Shown here one piece after another: positions 1 through 6,683 of a stretch of 64,000 bases of DNA. Under the pieces are notes generated by a model, which was given only the letters and a program-made list of their open reading frames with translations, did not search any database and was not told where the DNA came from. Origin of the DNA: DASTFY01 sp963813375 (GTDB lineage Bacteria; Actinomycetota; Acidimicrobiia; Acidimicrobiales; Ilumatobacteraceae). Where the stretch lies: the NCBI GenBank assembly GCA_963813375.1, contig CAWEYT010000002.1, forward strand, positions 304,724 to 368,723. The letters are read 5' to 3'. Made by a program: the position numbers and the translations under genes. Position 1 is the stretch's first letter. Each line of letters starts with the position of its first letter.

Positions 1-189
1 GGACCCTTTGAGTACACCGGCTTGCCGCTCACCGAAGCTCACGCGGAGTTCAATCTCACGGCCAAAGAGTTCGCCGAAGTTGGGGCGGAGATCGGCCGCG
101 CCCTCGACTTCTACAAGGTGCCGAAGCGAGAGCAGCGGGAACTGATGGCCGCCTACAGAGCCAGCATGTCCGACGTCGTGACGGAGTAG
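1..189 (+). CDS. Group 1 truncated hemoglobin, C-terminal part (5' end outside window)
   Basis: The window opens inside a gene read in frame from base 1 to a TAG at 187-189, giving 62 residues. Text such as PFEYTGLPLTEAHAEF followed by LTAKEFAEVGAEIGRAL and FYKVPKREQRELMAAY matches the C-terminal half of group 1 (TrHbN-type) truncated hemoglobins: the 'GP..YTG..L..AHA' segment after the proximal histidine region, and the KVP..E..E...A tail. Family members bind heme and handle O2 or NO in the cytoplasm. The heme-contacting N-terminal half lies outside the window, so activity cannot be judged. Identification rests on motif memory; a different small globin subgroup is possible. Confidence 0.7.
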   Translation, partial: GPFEYTGLPLTEAHAEFNLTAKEFAEVGAEIGRALDFYKVPKREQRELMAAYRASMSDVVTE

Positions 190-494
190 GACAGCTACGA
201 CATCGTGCAACCTTCTCGAGGCAACCACCCCTCGACGTGATCACCGCAGCGACGTCTCACCGCCGTCGCCAGCAGCGCTCCCTCGACGAGGCCACGCCGG
301 CGAAGTTGAGCAGACCCAGTGGTACCAGCTCTTCGATCTCGCTCCCCTCCACCAGCTCGAACAAGAGCAGTCGGCTCCCGAGACTCAACCTGGACGATGA
401 CGATCAGCACGCGACGGGCGAGTCGCCGAGCGCATGCGCGCTCCTCGCTCGGGCTTCCATCGTCTCGACCTGCTCGATGTCTCGCGACATCACA
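190..494. other. Intergenic stretch, no convincing gene
   Basis: Between the globin stop and the IS481-family element lie about 300 bases without a supportable gene. Open frames exist on both strands but are arginine/serine-rich and look like GC-bias artefacts. The minus strand shows a weak coding-like patch (a start near 490 reading MSRDIEQVETMEARARS, then in another frame LLFELVEGSEIEELVPLG around 290-360). This could be a decayed or frameshifted small gene of about 90 residues that once lay downstream of the tRNA. I do not recognise it. Confidence 0.4.
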
Positions 495-503
495 GGGTGG
501 GCC
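495..503. repeat. Target-site duplication of the IS481-family element, left copy
   Basis: GGGTGGGCC lies immediately outside the left end of the element and recurs in the same orientation at 1881-1889 (the match is 12 bp if the preceding ACA is counted at 492-494 and 1878-1880). The right copy forms part of the 3' end of the CAU tRNA gene, which shows where the element jumped in. Confidence 0.7.
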
Positions 504-1758
504 TGCGGGCTTCGGTTGAGGGTTGACGGATCGGTGTTCGGTTGATCGTTGACACTGGTTGGTTAGGTTTGGCCGGCGTGACCTGGTGGGTATGGAGGCT
601 CGCTTCTTGCGGACTGGGCCGTGGTTGATGCGTTGCTCGGTGCGCAGCAGGTGGTCGCCGTCGAAGAACTGTAGGACGTCGTCGGTGACCCACACGTCGA
701 TGTTGCGGCCGGCGGCGGCGATCCCGACGCTGACTTGCTGCCAGTCGACGCGTGACGACCCCGACCGTGCTTGCCCGACGAGCGACCCAGATCGCCGTCG
801 CCGCGCGACGGCGGGCCGCTGCGCCGCGTCCGCGAGCGGCGTCACCGTTGCCGTCGGATGCTGACCGAACCGCTCGGCCGGCGGGACCATCCCGATCGCT
901 TGGTGCGGCCGGTTGCTCGTTGTAGTCGGCCACCCACTCGTCGAGCTCGGCCTGCGCGGCGGCCAGGTCCGTGAACACCCGGTCGGTGCGGAACTCGGTG
1001 CGCAGGCTGCGATGGAAACGCTCGATCTTGCCGGTCGTGGTCGGCGAACGGGGCTGGGTCAAGCGGTGCGTGATCCCGTTCTCCCGGCAGATCCGATCGA
1101 ACAACACCTCAACCGGCGGCTGGTTGAACCGGCCGGTGAACACCTTGCCGTTGTCGGTCAGGATCTCGCCGGGGACACCCCACCGGCGCATCGCCAACGC
1201 CAACCCGTCACACACCTGGCGCGACGACTCACGCGGCATCAACCACGCCGACACACAGAACCTGGAGTGATCATCGACCCCGGTGAACGCCTTGGCCTTC
1301 GTGCCGTCCGCCAGCACGAACCCGCCGACCACGTCCATCTGCCACAACTCCATCGGCGCGCCACGTTCCCACCGCTTCCACTTACGGTCCCGCGGCCGAC
1401 GCGCGTCGGGATCGATCAGGTTCAACCGCACCAACGCCCGATACACCCCCGACTCCGACGGCACCGGCTCCACACCACGCTTGGCGAGCTCGAACACCAA
1501 CCGCCGCGGACCCCACGACGGATGCGCCCGGCGCAACTCCGCCAACGCCACCTCGACCTCGGCCGGCATCTGATGCGGACACGACCTCGGCCGATGCGAC
1601 CCATCACCCAGGTTGTCGAACCCGCCGGCTTCGTACTTCGCCAACCACGCATGCAACGTCTGACGCGACACCCCCAACCGGGCCGCCACCTCCGTCACCG
1701 TGCACCCCTCGGCGATCACCGCCAACACCGCCTGATACCGCTGCTCGCTCACACTCAT
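504..1758 (-). pseudogene. IS481-family DDE transposase, frameshifted
   Basis: Reading down the minus strand, the product starts MSVSEQRYQAVLAVIAEG with a helix-turn-helix (VTEVAARLGVSRQTLHAWL), then an rve integrase core with the three catalytic acidic residues in ELWQMDVVGG, LTDNGKVF and GKIERFHRSLRTEF. The frame breaks near 911: the text after DYNEQ only becomes the family-typical RPHQAIGMVPPAERF when one base of the GG at 911-912 is removed. The restored frame continues through WQQVSVGIAAAGRNIDVWV and a final VRKKRASIPTRSR, then has no stop inside the element. Starts at 1767 (ATG) and 1752 (GTG) are equally possible; GAGGGAG just upstream favours 1752. Inactive as sequenced unless the indel is an error. 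Confidence 0.85.
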
Positions 1759-1880
1759 CTCCCTCATGGGAACGAGTGTCAAGAATCAGCCGAAACAGCT
1801 GTCAAGCATCAACCGACAACAGTGTCAACCATCAGCCGACGCCCGAAAGTCGAGCATCAGCCGAAGTAACACATACAACA
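504..1880 (-). mobile_element. IS481-family insertion sequence, about 1.38 kb
   Basis: The element carries one transposase gene on the minus strand and is flanked by a 9-12 bp direct repeat. Its ends are imperfect inverted repeats: the left reads TGCGGGCTTCGGTTGAGGG inward and the right (minus strand) reads TGTTGTATGTGTTACTTCGG inward. Both ends also hold several degenerate copies of a GTCAA..ATCA.CCGA motif (about 520-570 and 1777-1867), typical of reiterated transposase-binding sites in this family. It sits at the 3' end of a tRNA gene, but the duplicated target leaves the tRNA intact. The exact boundary is uncertain by about 3 bases because the repeat can be read as 9 or 12 bp. Confidence 0.8.
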
Positions 1881-1889
1881 GGGTGGGCC
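1881..1889. repeat. Target-site duplication of the IS481-family element, right copy
   Basis: Same GGGTGGGCC as at 495-503. Bases 1884-1889 are also the discriminator and acceptor-stem end of the adjacent tRNA, so the duplication rebuilt the tRNA 3' end after insertion. Confidence 0.7.
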
Positions 1890-1956
1890 AGGCAGGGATC
1901 GAACCTGCGACCGAGGGATTATGAGTCCCCTGCTCTGACCACTGAGCTACTGGCCC
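1884..1956 (-). tRNA. tRNA with CAU anticodon (elongator Met, or Ile2)
   Basis: On the minus strand the sequence folds as a 73-nt tRNA: acceptor GGGCCAG pairs with CTGGCCC, the D-arm begins TAGCTCAGTGG, the anticodon stem-loop is GGGGA-CTCATAA-TCCCT, and the T-loop is GGTTCGATCC. The anticodon is CAU. Without the initiator's special acceptor mismatch it is an elongator Met or a lysidine-modified Ile2 tRNA. The CTCATAA loop occurs in both, so I cannot separate them. The 3' CCA is not encoded: CCC follows the discriminator A. The IS481-family element lies directly after the 3' end. Confidence 0.9.
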
Positions 1957-1990
1957 GACGCGTCACGGCCCGTCCGACGACGGGCCAGCG

Positions 1991-2066
1991 TGGCTCCGGG
2001 GGTGGGGCTCGAACCCACGACAAACGGCTTAACAGGCCGCCGCTCTGCCAACTGAGCTACCCCGGA
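1991..2066 (-). tRNA. tRNA-Asn (GUU)
   Basis: Minus-strand cloverleaf: acceptor TCCGGGG pairs with CCCCGGA, D-arm TAGCTCAGTTGG, anticodon stem-loop CGGCC-TGTTAAG-CCG with anticodon GUU, T-loop GGTTCGAGCC, discriminator G and an encoded CCA (1991-1993). It lies 34 bases upstream of the CAU tRNA on the same strand, so the two are probably co-transcribed. Confidence 0.95.
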
Positions 2067-2084
2067 AGGCAGGCCAGTCGACAA

Positions 2085-2701
2085 TAGCGCCGCGACGAGG
2101 CCAGCACACGGCGATGGGTGCGACTGCACGTAGACGACGGCCGGGCAGCCCATCACATGCTTCGCTCCGCCGGACGACAGGTCAGGCACGGCGCGGTACG
2201 GCTTTGTGAACTGAGCTACCGGTATCGCCGGTCTCGCCGCCCAGAACGCGACGGCCCTATCGATGTCCAGCCCGTCGTGCAGGTAGAGCCGAATCCGGAG
2301 ACGGGACTCGTCGACGGCGAAGAACCGACGCAACCAGGTCACGAAGAAGAGGATCATCCGCGGGTCGGTGTTCGGCGAACTTCACGCTCCATCCCGCTTG
2401 GCGCCCTCGCCGCGTACAGCGCAACACCGGCGACCAGGAATCTTCTCTGACGGACGGCCGATCGCCTCCAGCCCTACCCTTCGGAGCTCCTCGACCTCGC
2501 GCTGCTTGGCCACCATGAGCGAGCTCGGCCGCCGAGGACCAATGGCCTCGCCGCGCCAGGAACGAACTCGACGTCACGGACCCACAGCGAGACCGAGCTC
2601 CTCGCCACGCCCAGCTCCGCCGCGATCTCGGCCAGCGTCCACGACTGTGCCCGCAGTTGCCGCGCCCGTTCTTGCTCCGCCACCTTGCCGCCGTACCCCA
2701 T
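2085..2701 (-). pseudogene. HTH protein of an unnamed actinobacterial family, broken by several frameshifts
   Basis: Minus-strand reading starts at 2701 with MGYGGKVAEQERARQLRAQ and a helix-turn-helix (WTLAEIAAELGVARSSVSLW, then VRDVEFVP). After about residue 50 the frame must change several times. Fragments in order are a segment matching LSE..FLVAGVALYA, then RDGSVKFA..DPRMILFFVTW, then LRRFFAVDESRLRIRLYLHD, GLDIDRAVAFWA and FTKPYRAVPD, ending near MGLVAALLS. I recall this layout (N-terminal HTH, then a conserved 'LYAGEG.K.G.V.FAN.D..M' domain) in many unannotated actinobacterial proteins; function unknown. At least four one-base indels are needed within 600 bp, more than elsewhere, so true decay is as likely as sequencing error. 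The gene ends close to the tRNA-Asn. Confidence 0.6.
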
Positions 2702-2744
2702 GCCGGGATCCCAGCAGAGGGGTGCGACACGTGTCCGACGGGTG

Positions 2745-2762
2745 TGTGTAACCGGGCGTGAT
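2745..2762 (+). repeat. IS256-family left terminal inverted repeat
   Basis: TGTGTAACCGGGCGTGAT occurs here and as its exact reverse complement at 4144-4161, an 18-bp perfect match bounding the transposase gene. Confidence 0.85.
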
Positions 2763-2809
2763 CTGAGGGTCCGCGGCTGAGTGCCGTGGGCTGGAGAGGA
2801 TCACGTCCG

Positions 2810-4135
2810 ATGACCACGACAACGACACACTCGACGGCGGCGATGCCGGCCGAAGCCGAGCTCGACGGTGCCTCCTATCGTCCCGTTGGTGGGTGATGAG
2901 CCGGCGATGCGGGAGTGGGCCGCGGAGCTGGTCGCGCGGGCCCGCGCCGAGGGTGTCGAGCTGACCGGCGACGACGGGCTGTTGACGGCGCTGGTCCGTC
3001 AGGTGCTGCAGACCGGGCTGGAGGTCGAGATGACCGAGCATCTCGGCTACGAGCCTCACGCGGTGGAGGGCCGCGGCTGCGGGCAACAGCCGCAACGGGT
3101 CGTACCCCAAGACGGTGACGACCGAGATCGGCAAGGTCGAGCTGCGCGTGCCCGCGGGATCGCAACGCCAGCTTCGATCCGGTCACCGTGCCGCAAGGGG
3201 CAGCGCCGCCTGGACGGGCTCACCGGCAACGTGATCTCGCTGTACGCGAAGGGGATGACCACCGGTGACATCCAGGCCCACCTGGCCGAGATCTACGACA
3301 CCGAGATCTCCCGGGACACGATCTCGAGGATCACCGACGCCATCGTCGAGGATCTCATCGCCTGGCAGAACCGGCCGCTGGACCGGGTCTACCCGGTGAT
3401 CTTGATCGACGCCATCGTGGTCAAGATCCGCGACGGCCAGGTCGCCAACCGGCCGATCTACGTGGCGATGGGCGTCAACATGGACGGCGAGCGCGACGTG
3501 TTGGGGATGTGGGTCGGGCCCACCGGCGGCGAGGGCGCCAAGTTCTGGATGACGGTGCTGACCGAGCTACGCAACCGCGGCATCCAGGACACGCTTCATC
3601 GTCTGCTGCGACGGGCTGAAGGGCCTGCCCGAGTCGATCCGGGCCACCTGGCCGCTGGCCGACGTGCAGACTGTGCGTCGTGCACCTGGTGCGCTCGAGC
3701 CTGCGCTACACGTCGAAGAAGCACTGGGGCCAGGTGTGCCGGGAGATGCGCGAGATCTACACCGCCCCCACCGTCGAGGCCGCCGAAGCCCGCTTCGCCG
3801 AGTTCGCCGACACGTGGCGGGACCGCTACCCGGCGATGATCGCCACCTGGGAACGGGCCTGGGCCGAGTTCGTGCCATTCCTCGAGTTCCCCATCGAGCT
3901 GCGCACGATCGTCTACACGACCAACGCCATCGAGAGCCTCAACGCCCGGTTCCGCAAGGCGGTCCGTCACCGCGGCCACTTCCCGACCGAGCAGGCGGCG
4001 TTGAAGGTGCTCTACCTCGTCGCCACCGAAAGGAGGACCAACCGATCCAACCCGACCGGCAAGATCAACGGCTGGAAGCAGATCCTGAACGCACTGACCA
4101 TCCACTACGGCGACCGCATCCAGGCCGCCAGCTGA
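2810..4135 (+). pseudogene. IS256/Mutator-family transposase, frameshifted
   Basis: The likely start is the ATG at 2810 (MTTTTTHSTAAMPAEAEL). Recognisable blocks are MREWAAELVARARAEG, VLQTGLEVEMTEHLGYEPH, GQRRLDGLTGNVISLYAKG, MTTGDIQAHLAEIYDTEIS, VYPVILIDAIVVKIRDG (first catalytic Asp), a CCDGLKGLP segment visible only after a frame change (second Asp), and IVYTTNAIESLNARFRK (catalytic Glu). Frame breaks are needed near 2880, 3080, 3165-3190, 3595 and 3670. The total length of 1326 bases is a multiple of three, so the indels cancel. If they are sequencing errors the protein would be a normal-length transposase of about 440 residues; as given it is broken. Confidence 0.85.
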
Positions 4136-4143
4136 CCATGACC

Positions 4144-4161
4144 ATCACGCCCGGTTACACA
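4144..4161 (-). repeat. IS256-family right terminal inverted repeat
   Basis: Exact reverse complement of the left repeat at 2745-2762. It begins 8 bases after the transposase stop codon. Confidence 0.85.
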
Positions 4162-4201
4162 ACAGATCGGACAGTCCCAACATTCCCGATGGTCGTGCGC
4201 G

Positions 4202-4648
4202 TCAGCCGGCGACGAGGACGAGCGTGTTGTGAAAGGCCGTGATGCGCCAGTCGTCGCCCTCGCGGACGAAGGTGGCGGAGATGCGGGACTGGTTGGTCCC
4301 CTGGAGGGGGCCCGAGGGGGCGACGAGCGTGGACGTGACGACGGCGAGGACGGAATTCGGCGTCAACGTGCGGGCAACCTCGACTCGGTACTGCACGGTG
4401 CTGCCCGCGTAGATGGTGTCGAAGATCGCCTGGTGCGACTGCGAGACCATCGTGCGGCCGCCGCGGTGGTGCTCGCCCCGGATGTTGACGAAGTCGGTCT
4501 CCTCGGCGAACAACGCGCCGAACGCTGCTCCGTCAGCACGGTTCCACGCCGCGGCGAGTTGATCGAACGCAGACGCGGCGATCAGAGCCGCATCCTCGTG
4601 TGACGGGGCGCCGCTCTTCTCCAGGTCTGACGTGGCAATGGTGTGCAT
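4202..4648 (-). CDS. SgcJ/EcaC-type (NTF2-like, DUF4440-related) small protein
   Basis: A 148-residue protein with the NTF2-like pattern of the SgcJ/EcaC group: an N-terminal helix ALIAASAFDQLAAAWNRADG, then AAFGALFAEETDFVNIRGEH, and C-terminal strands SRISATFVREGDDWRITAFHNT. These cone-shaped domains bind small ligands or act as accessory enzymes; no specific substrate can be read. The ATG at 4648 is preferred over the in-frame ATG at 4684 because GAAGGAG lies 7 bases before it. The gene is divergent from a TetR-family gene with a palindrome between them, so it is probably that regulator's target. Confidence 0.75.
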   Translation of the reverse strand: MHTIATSDLEKSGAPSHEDAALIAASAFDQLAAAWNRADGAAFGALFAEETDFVNIRGEHHRGGRTMVSQSHQAIFDTIYAGSTVQYRVEVARTLTPNSVLAVVTSTLVAPSGPLQGTNQSRISATFVREGDDWRITAFHNTLVLVAG

Positions 4649-4684
4649 GTGGGGCTCCTTCAGGTAGTCTGGCGGATGTTCCAA

Positions 4685-4699
4685 TGATTAGATCAATCA
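4685..4699. promoter_or_regulatory. Inverted repeat TGATT-N5-AATCA, candidate TetR operator
   Basis: TGATTAGATCAATCA is an AT-rich island in the 75-bp space between the divergent SnoaL-like gene and the TetR gene. Its perfect 5-bp arms suit a TetR dimer. It lies about 25 bp upstream of the TetR start and about 40 bp upstream of the other start, so it could control both. Confidence 0.5.
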
Positions 4700-4723
4700 T
4701 ACACTGACTGGAACGAGTGTCAA

Positions 4724-5354
4724 GTGACGACTCCACGCCCTGACCAGGACGGCCCCACGTTGCGGGAACGCCGAGCGCAGCTCACGCAGGACGAGATCCT
4801 GAGGGCGGCACGCCGCCTCTTCGGCGAGCGTGGCTACGCCCGCACGAGCGTGCGCGACATCGCCGCCGCGGCGGGCGTCTCTGCGCAGACCGTGTACGAC
4901 AGCGTCGGGTCGAAGCAGGCGCTGGTCGCCCGGTTGAACGACCTCATCGACACCGAAGCGGGCATCGCCGAGTTGGCGCGCCGCGCCGCCGCCTCCACCG
5001 ACCCGTGGAGAGGTCGCGGCGACCCAGGCCCGCGTCACACGATCGATCCTCGAGCACTGCGGCGACATCATCCGAGCACTCGTCAGCGGAGCCGCGTCGG
5101 AGCCGGATCTCCGGCCTCCGCTCGATGAGGGGCAGCGGCGGCACATGCTCGGGGCCCGCCAGACGATCGAGCACCTCCGGGATCTCGGGGCGCTGGACGA
5201 ACGCGTGTCGCCGGCGGACGCCGCCGACACCCTGGCCGCGATCTCCGACGTCCGGTGCGCCCTCGTCCTCCTGGACAGCTACGGCTGGACCATCGACCAC
5301 ATCGAGGACTGGATCGCTGCCACCAGCCGGAGGGCGCTGCTGCGCCTCGACTGA
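4724..5354 (+). CDS. TetR/AcrR-family transcriptional regulator (one frameshift)
   Basis: The N-terminal DNA-binding domain is clear: LTQDEILRAARRLFGERG followed by YARTSVRDIAAAAGVSAQTVYDSVGSKQALVARL. The frame breaks near 5008. Dropping one base there joins RRAAASTDPW to EVAATQARVTRSILEH, GDIIRALVSGAASEPDLRPP, HMLGARQTIEHLRDLGALDE and YGWTIDHIEDWIA, giving about 209 residues, normal for the family. The start is a GTG at 4724 without a clear ribosome-binding site, so the message may be leaderless. Ligand unknown. The gene is convergent with the sigma-factor gene, 9 bases away. Confidence 0.8.
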
Positions 5355-5363
5355 GCCAAAGCG

Positions 5364-6683
5364 CTACTCGTCCTCCAGGAACTCCTTGAGCTTCTGGCTG
5401 CGCTGCGGGTGGCGGAGCTTGGCCAGCGTCTTGGCCTCGATCTGGCGGATGCGCTCCCGTGTCACGCCGAACTCCCGGCCGACCTCCTCGAGCGTGCGAG
5501 CCTGGCCGTCGACCAGCCCGAAGCGGAGTCGCACGACCTCCTGTTCCCGCGGCGACAGCTCGCCGAGCGCCTCCTCGACGGCCTCGGTCAGCATCCGGCG
5601 CGTGGCCACCTCGGCCGGGGCGTCGGCGGCCGAGTCCTCGATGAAGTCGGCCAGGTTGGAGTCGTCCTCCTCCCCCACCGGCGAGTCGAGCGACAGCGGA
5701 TCGAGAGCGATGCGCTGGATCTCCCGCAGCCGGTCGATGGTCAACCCCGTGCGGGTGGCCAGCTCGTCCAGCGTGGGCTCACGCTCCAGCTCCTGGGCCA
5801 TCTGCCGCTGGATGCGCAGCACCCGGTTCATGTTCTCGACCATGTGGACCGGGATGCGGATGGTGCGGGACTGGTCGGCGATGGCCCGGGTGATCGCCTG
5901 GCGGATCCACCACGTGGCGTAGGTCGAGAACTTGAAGCCCTTCGTGTGGTCGAACTTCTCGACGGCCCGCATCAGGCCGAGGTTGCCCTCCTGCACCAGG
6001 TCCAGCAGGAGCATCCCGCGGCCCACGTAGCGCTTGGCGATCGAGACCACGAGCCGGAGGTTGGCCTGGATGAGCTGGGCGCGGGCGACCTCCCCGTCGC
6101 CCACCAGGCGCTGGAGGCGGCGGCGCTCCCACGCCGGCAGCTCGACCTCGGACGTGGCCATCCGCTCCAGCGCGAGCTGCCCGGCCTCGATGCGCTGAGC
6201 CAGCTCCCGCTCGTCCTCGCCGGTCAGCAGGCTGACCCGCCCGATCTCCTTGAGGTACAGCCGCACGGTGTCCGACGTGCCACCGTCGCCACTGCGCTCC
6301 GAGCCGAGGGAGGCGCTGCGCCGGCGTAACCAGCGGGCGCGGTCGCCGTTGCCGGCCTCCGGGCGGGCCAGGCCTTTCGTGGGTGTGACGTCCTCGAGCT
6401 CGACCTCCTCGTCGACCAGGATGCCCGCCTTCGCCAACCCGGCGCGCACCGCGGCGATGACGTCCTCGGTCAGCTCGACCTCCGCCATCACCCGCGCGAC
6501 GTCGTCCGCCGACACCGTCCCGGTGACCATGCCCTCAGCGAGCAGTGCCGCCCACTCGCGGGGGGCGATCTGGTCGATCGGGGGGAGGATGGGCGGCACC
6601 GACGTCCGCTCCATCACCGCCCGCTCGACCTCTGCTCGCTCCAGCAGGGGTGCGGCGACGTGCTCGGTCTGCGGATCGGTCAC
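5364..6683 (-). CDS. rpoD: Primary-type RNA polymerase sigma-70 factor
   Basis: A 439-residue group 1 sigma factor. Region 1.2 (SDTVRLYLKEIGRVSLLT), regions 2.1-2.4 (NLRLVVSIAKRYVGRGM, LLDLVQEGNLGLMRAVEKFD, FSTYATWWIRQAITRAIADQ), region 3 (HMVENMNRVLRIQRQM) and region 4 (LSPREQEVVRLRFGL, VTRERIRQIEAKTLAKLRHP) are complete and ordered. The C-terminal QKLKEFLEDE is typical of SigA/RpoD. It directs RNA polymerase core to housekeeping promoters. The GTG start at 6681-6683 overlaps the dnaG stop by four bases (GTGA), so translation is coupled; this is the primase-sigma end of the classic macromolecular-synthesis operon without rpsU. The N-terminal 90 residues are variable and short, as in actinobacterial SigA proteins with reduced region 1.1. 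Confidence 0.95.
   Translation of the reverse strand: MTDPQTEHVAAPLLERAEVERAVMERTSVPPILPPIDQIAPREWAALLAEGMVTGTVSADDVARVMAEVELTEDVIAAVRAGLAKAGILVDEEVELEDVTPTKGLARPEAGNGDRARWLRRRSASLGSERSGDGGTSDTVRLYLKEIGRVSLLTGEDERELAQRIEAGQLALERMATSEVELPAWERRRLQRLVGDGEVARAQLIQANLRLVVSIAKRYVGRGMLLLDLVQEGNLGLMRAVEKFDHTKGFKFSTYATWWIRQAITRAIADQSRTIRIPVHMVENMNRVLRIQRQMAQELEREPTLDELATRTGLTIDRLREIQRIALDPLSLDSPVGEEDDSNLADFIEDSAADAPAEVATRRMLTEAVEEALGELSPREQEVVRLRFGLVDGQARTLEEVGREFGVTRERIRQIEAKTLAKLRHPQRSQKLKEFLEDE

Larger units (their letters stand above)
2745..4161 (+). mobile_element. IS256 (Mutator) family insertion sequence, about 1.42 kb
   Basis: A single transposase gene on the plus strand is bounded by perfect 18-bp inverted repeats. 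The bases just outside the two repeats differ (GACGGGTG on the left, ACAGATCG on the right), so the 8-bp target duplication expected for IS256 is not visible. That points to an old insertion, recombination between copies, or a rearranged flank. The left neighbour is the start of the broken HTH-protein gene and the right neighbour is a SnoaL-like gene. Confidence 0.85.

Noticed and set aside
237..545. A plus-strand open frame downstream of the globin gene
   Set aside because: Ser/Arg-rich text, no ribosome-binding site, and it runs into the IS481-family terminal repeat.
1884..1956. Initiator tRNA-fMet identity for the CAU tRNA
   Set aside because: The acceptor stem is fully paired at its first position and the anticodon stem lacks the three G-C pairs typical of initiators.
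1770..4724. A 15-base string GGAACGAGTGTCAAG shared by the IS481 transposase start region and the TetR start region
   Set aside because: Similarity does not extend beyond the 15 bases; a match of this length is expected by chance in 64 kb of biased sequence.
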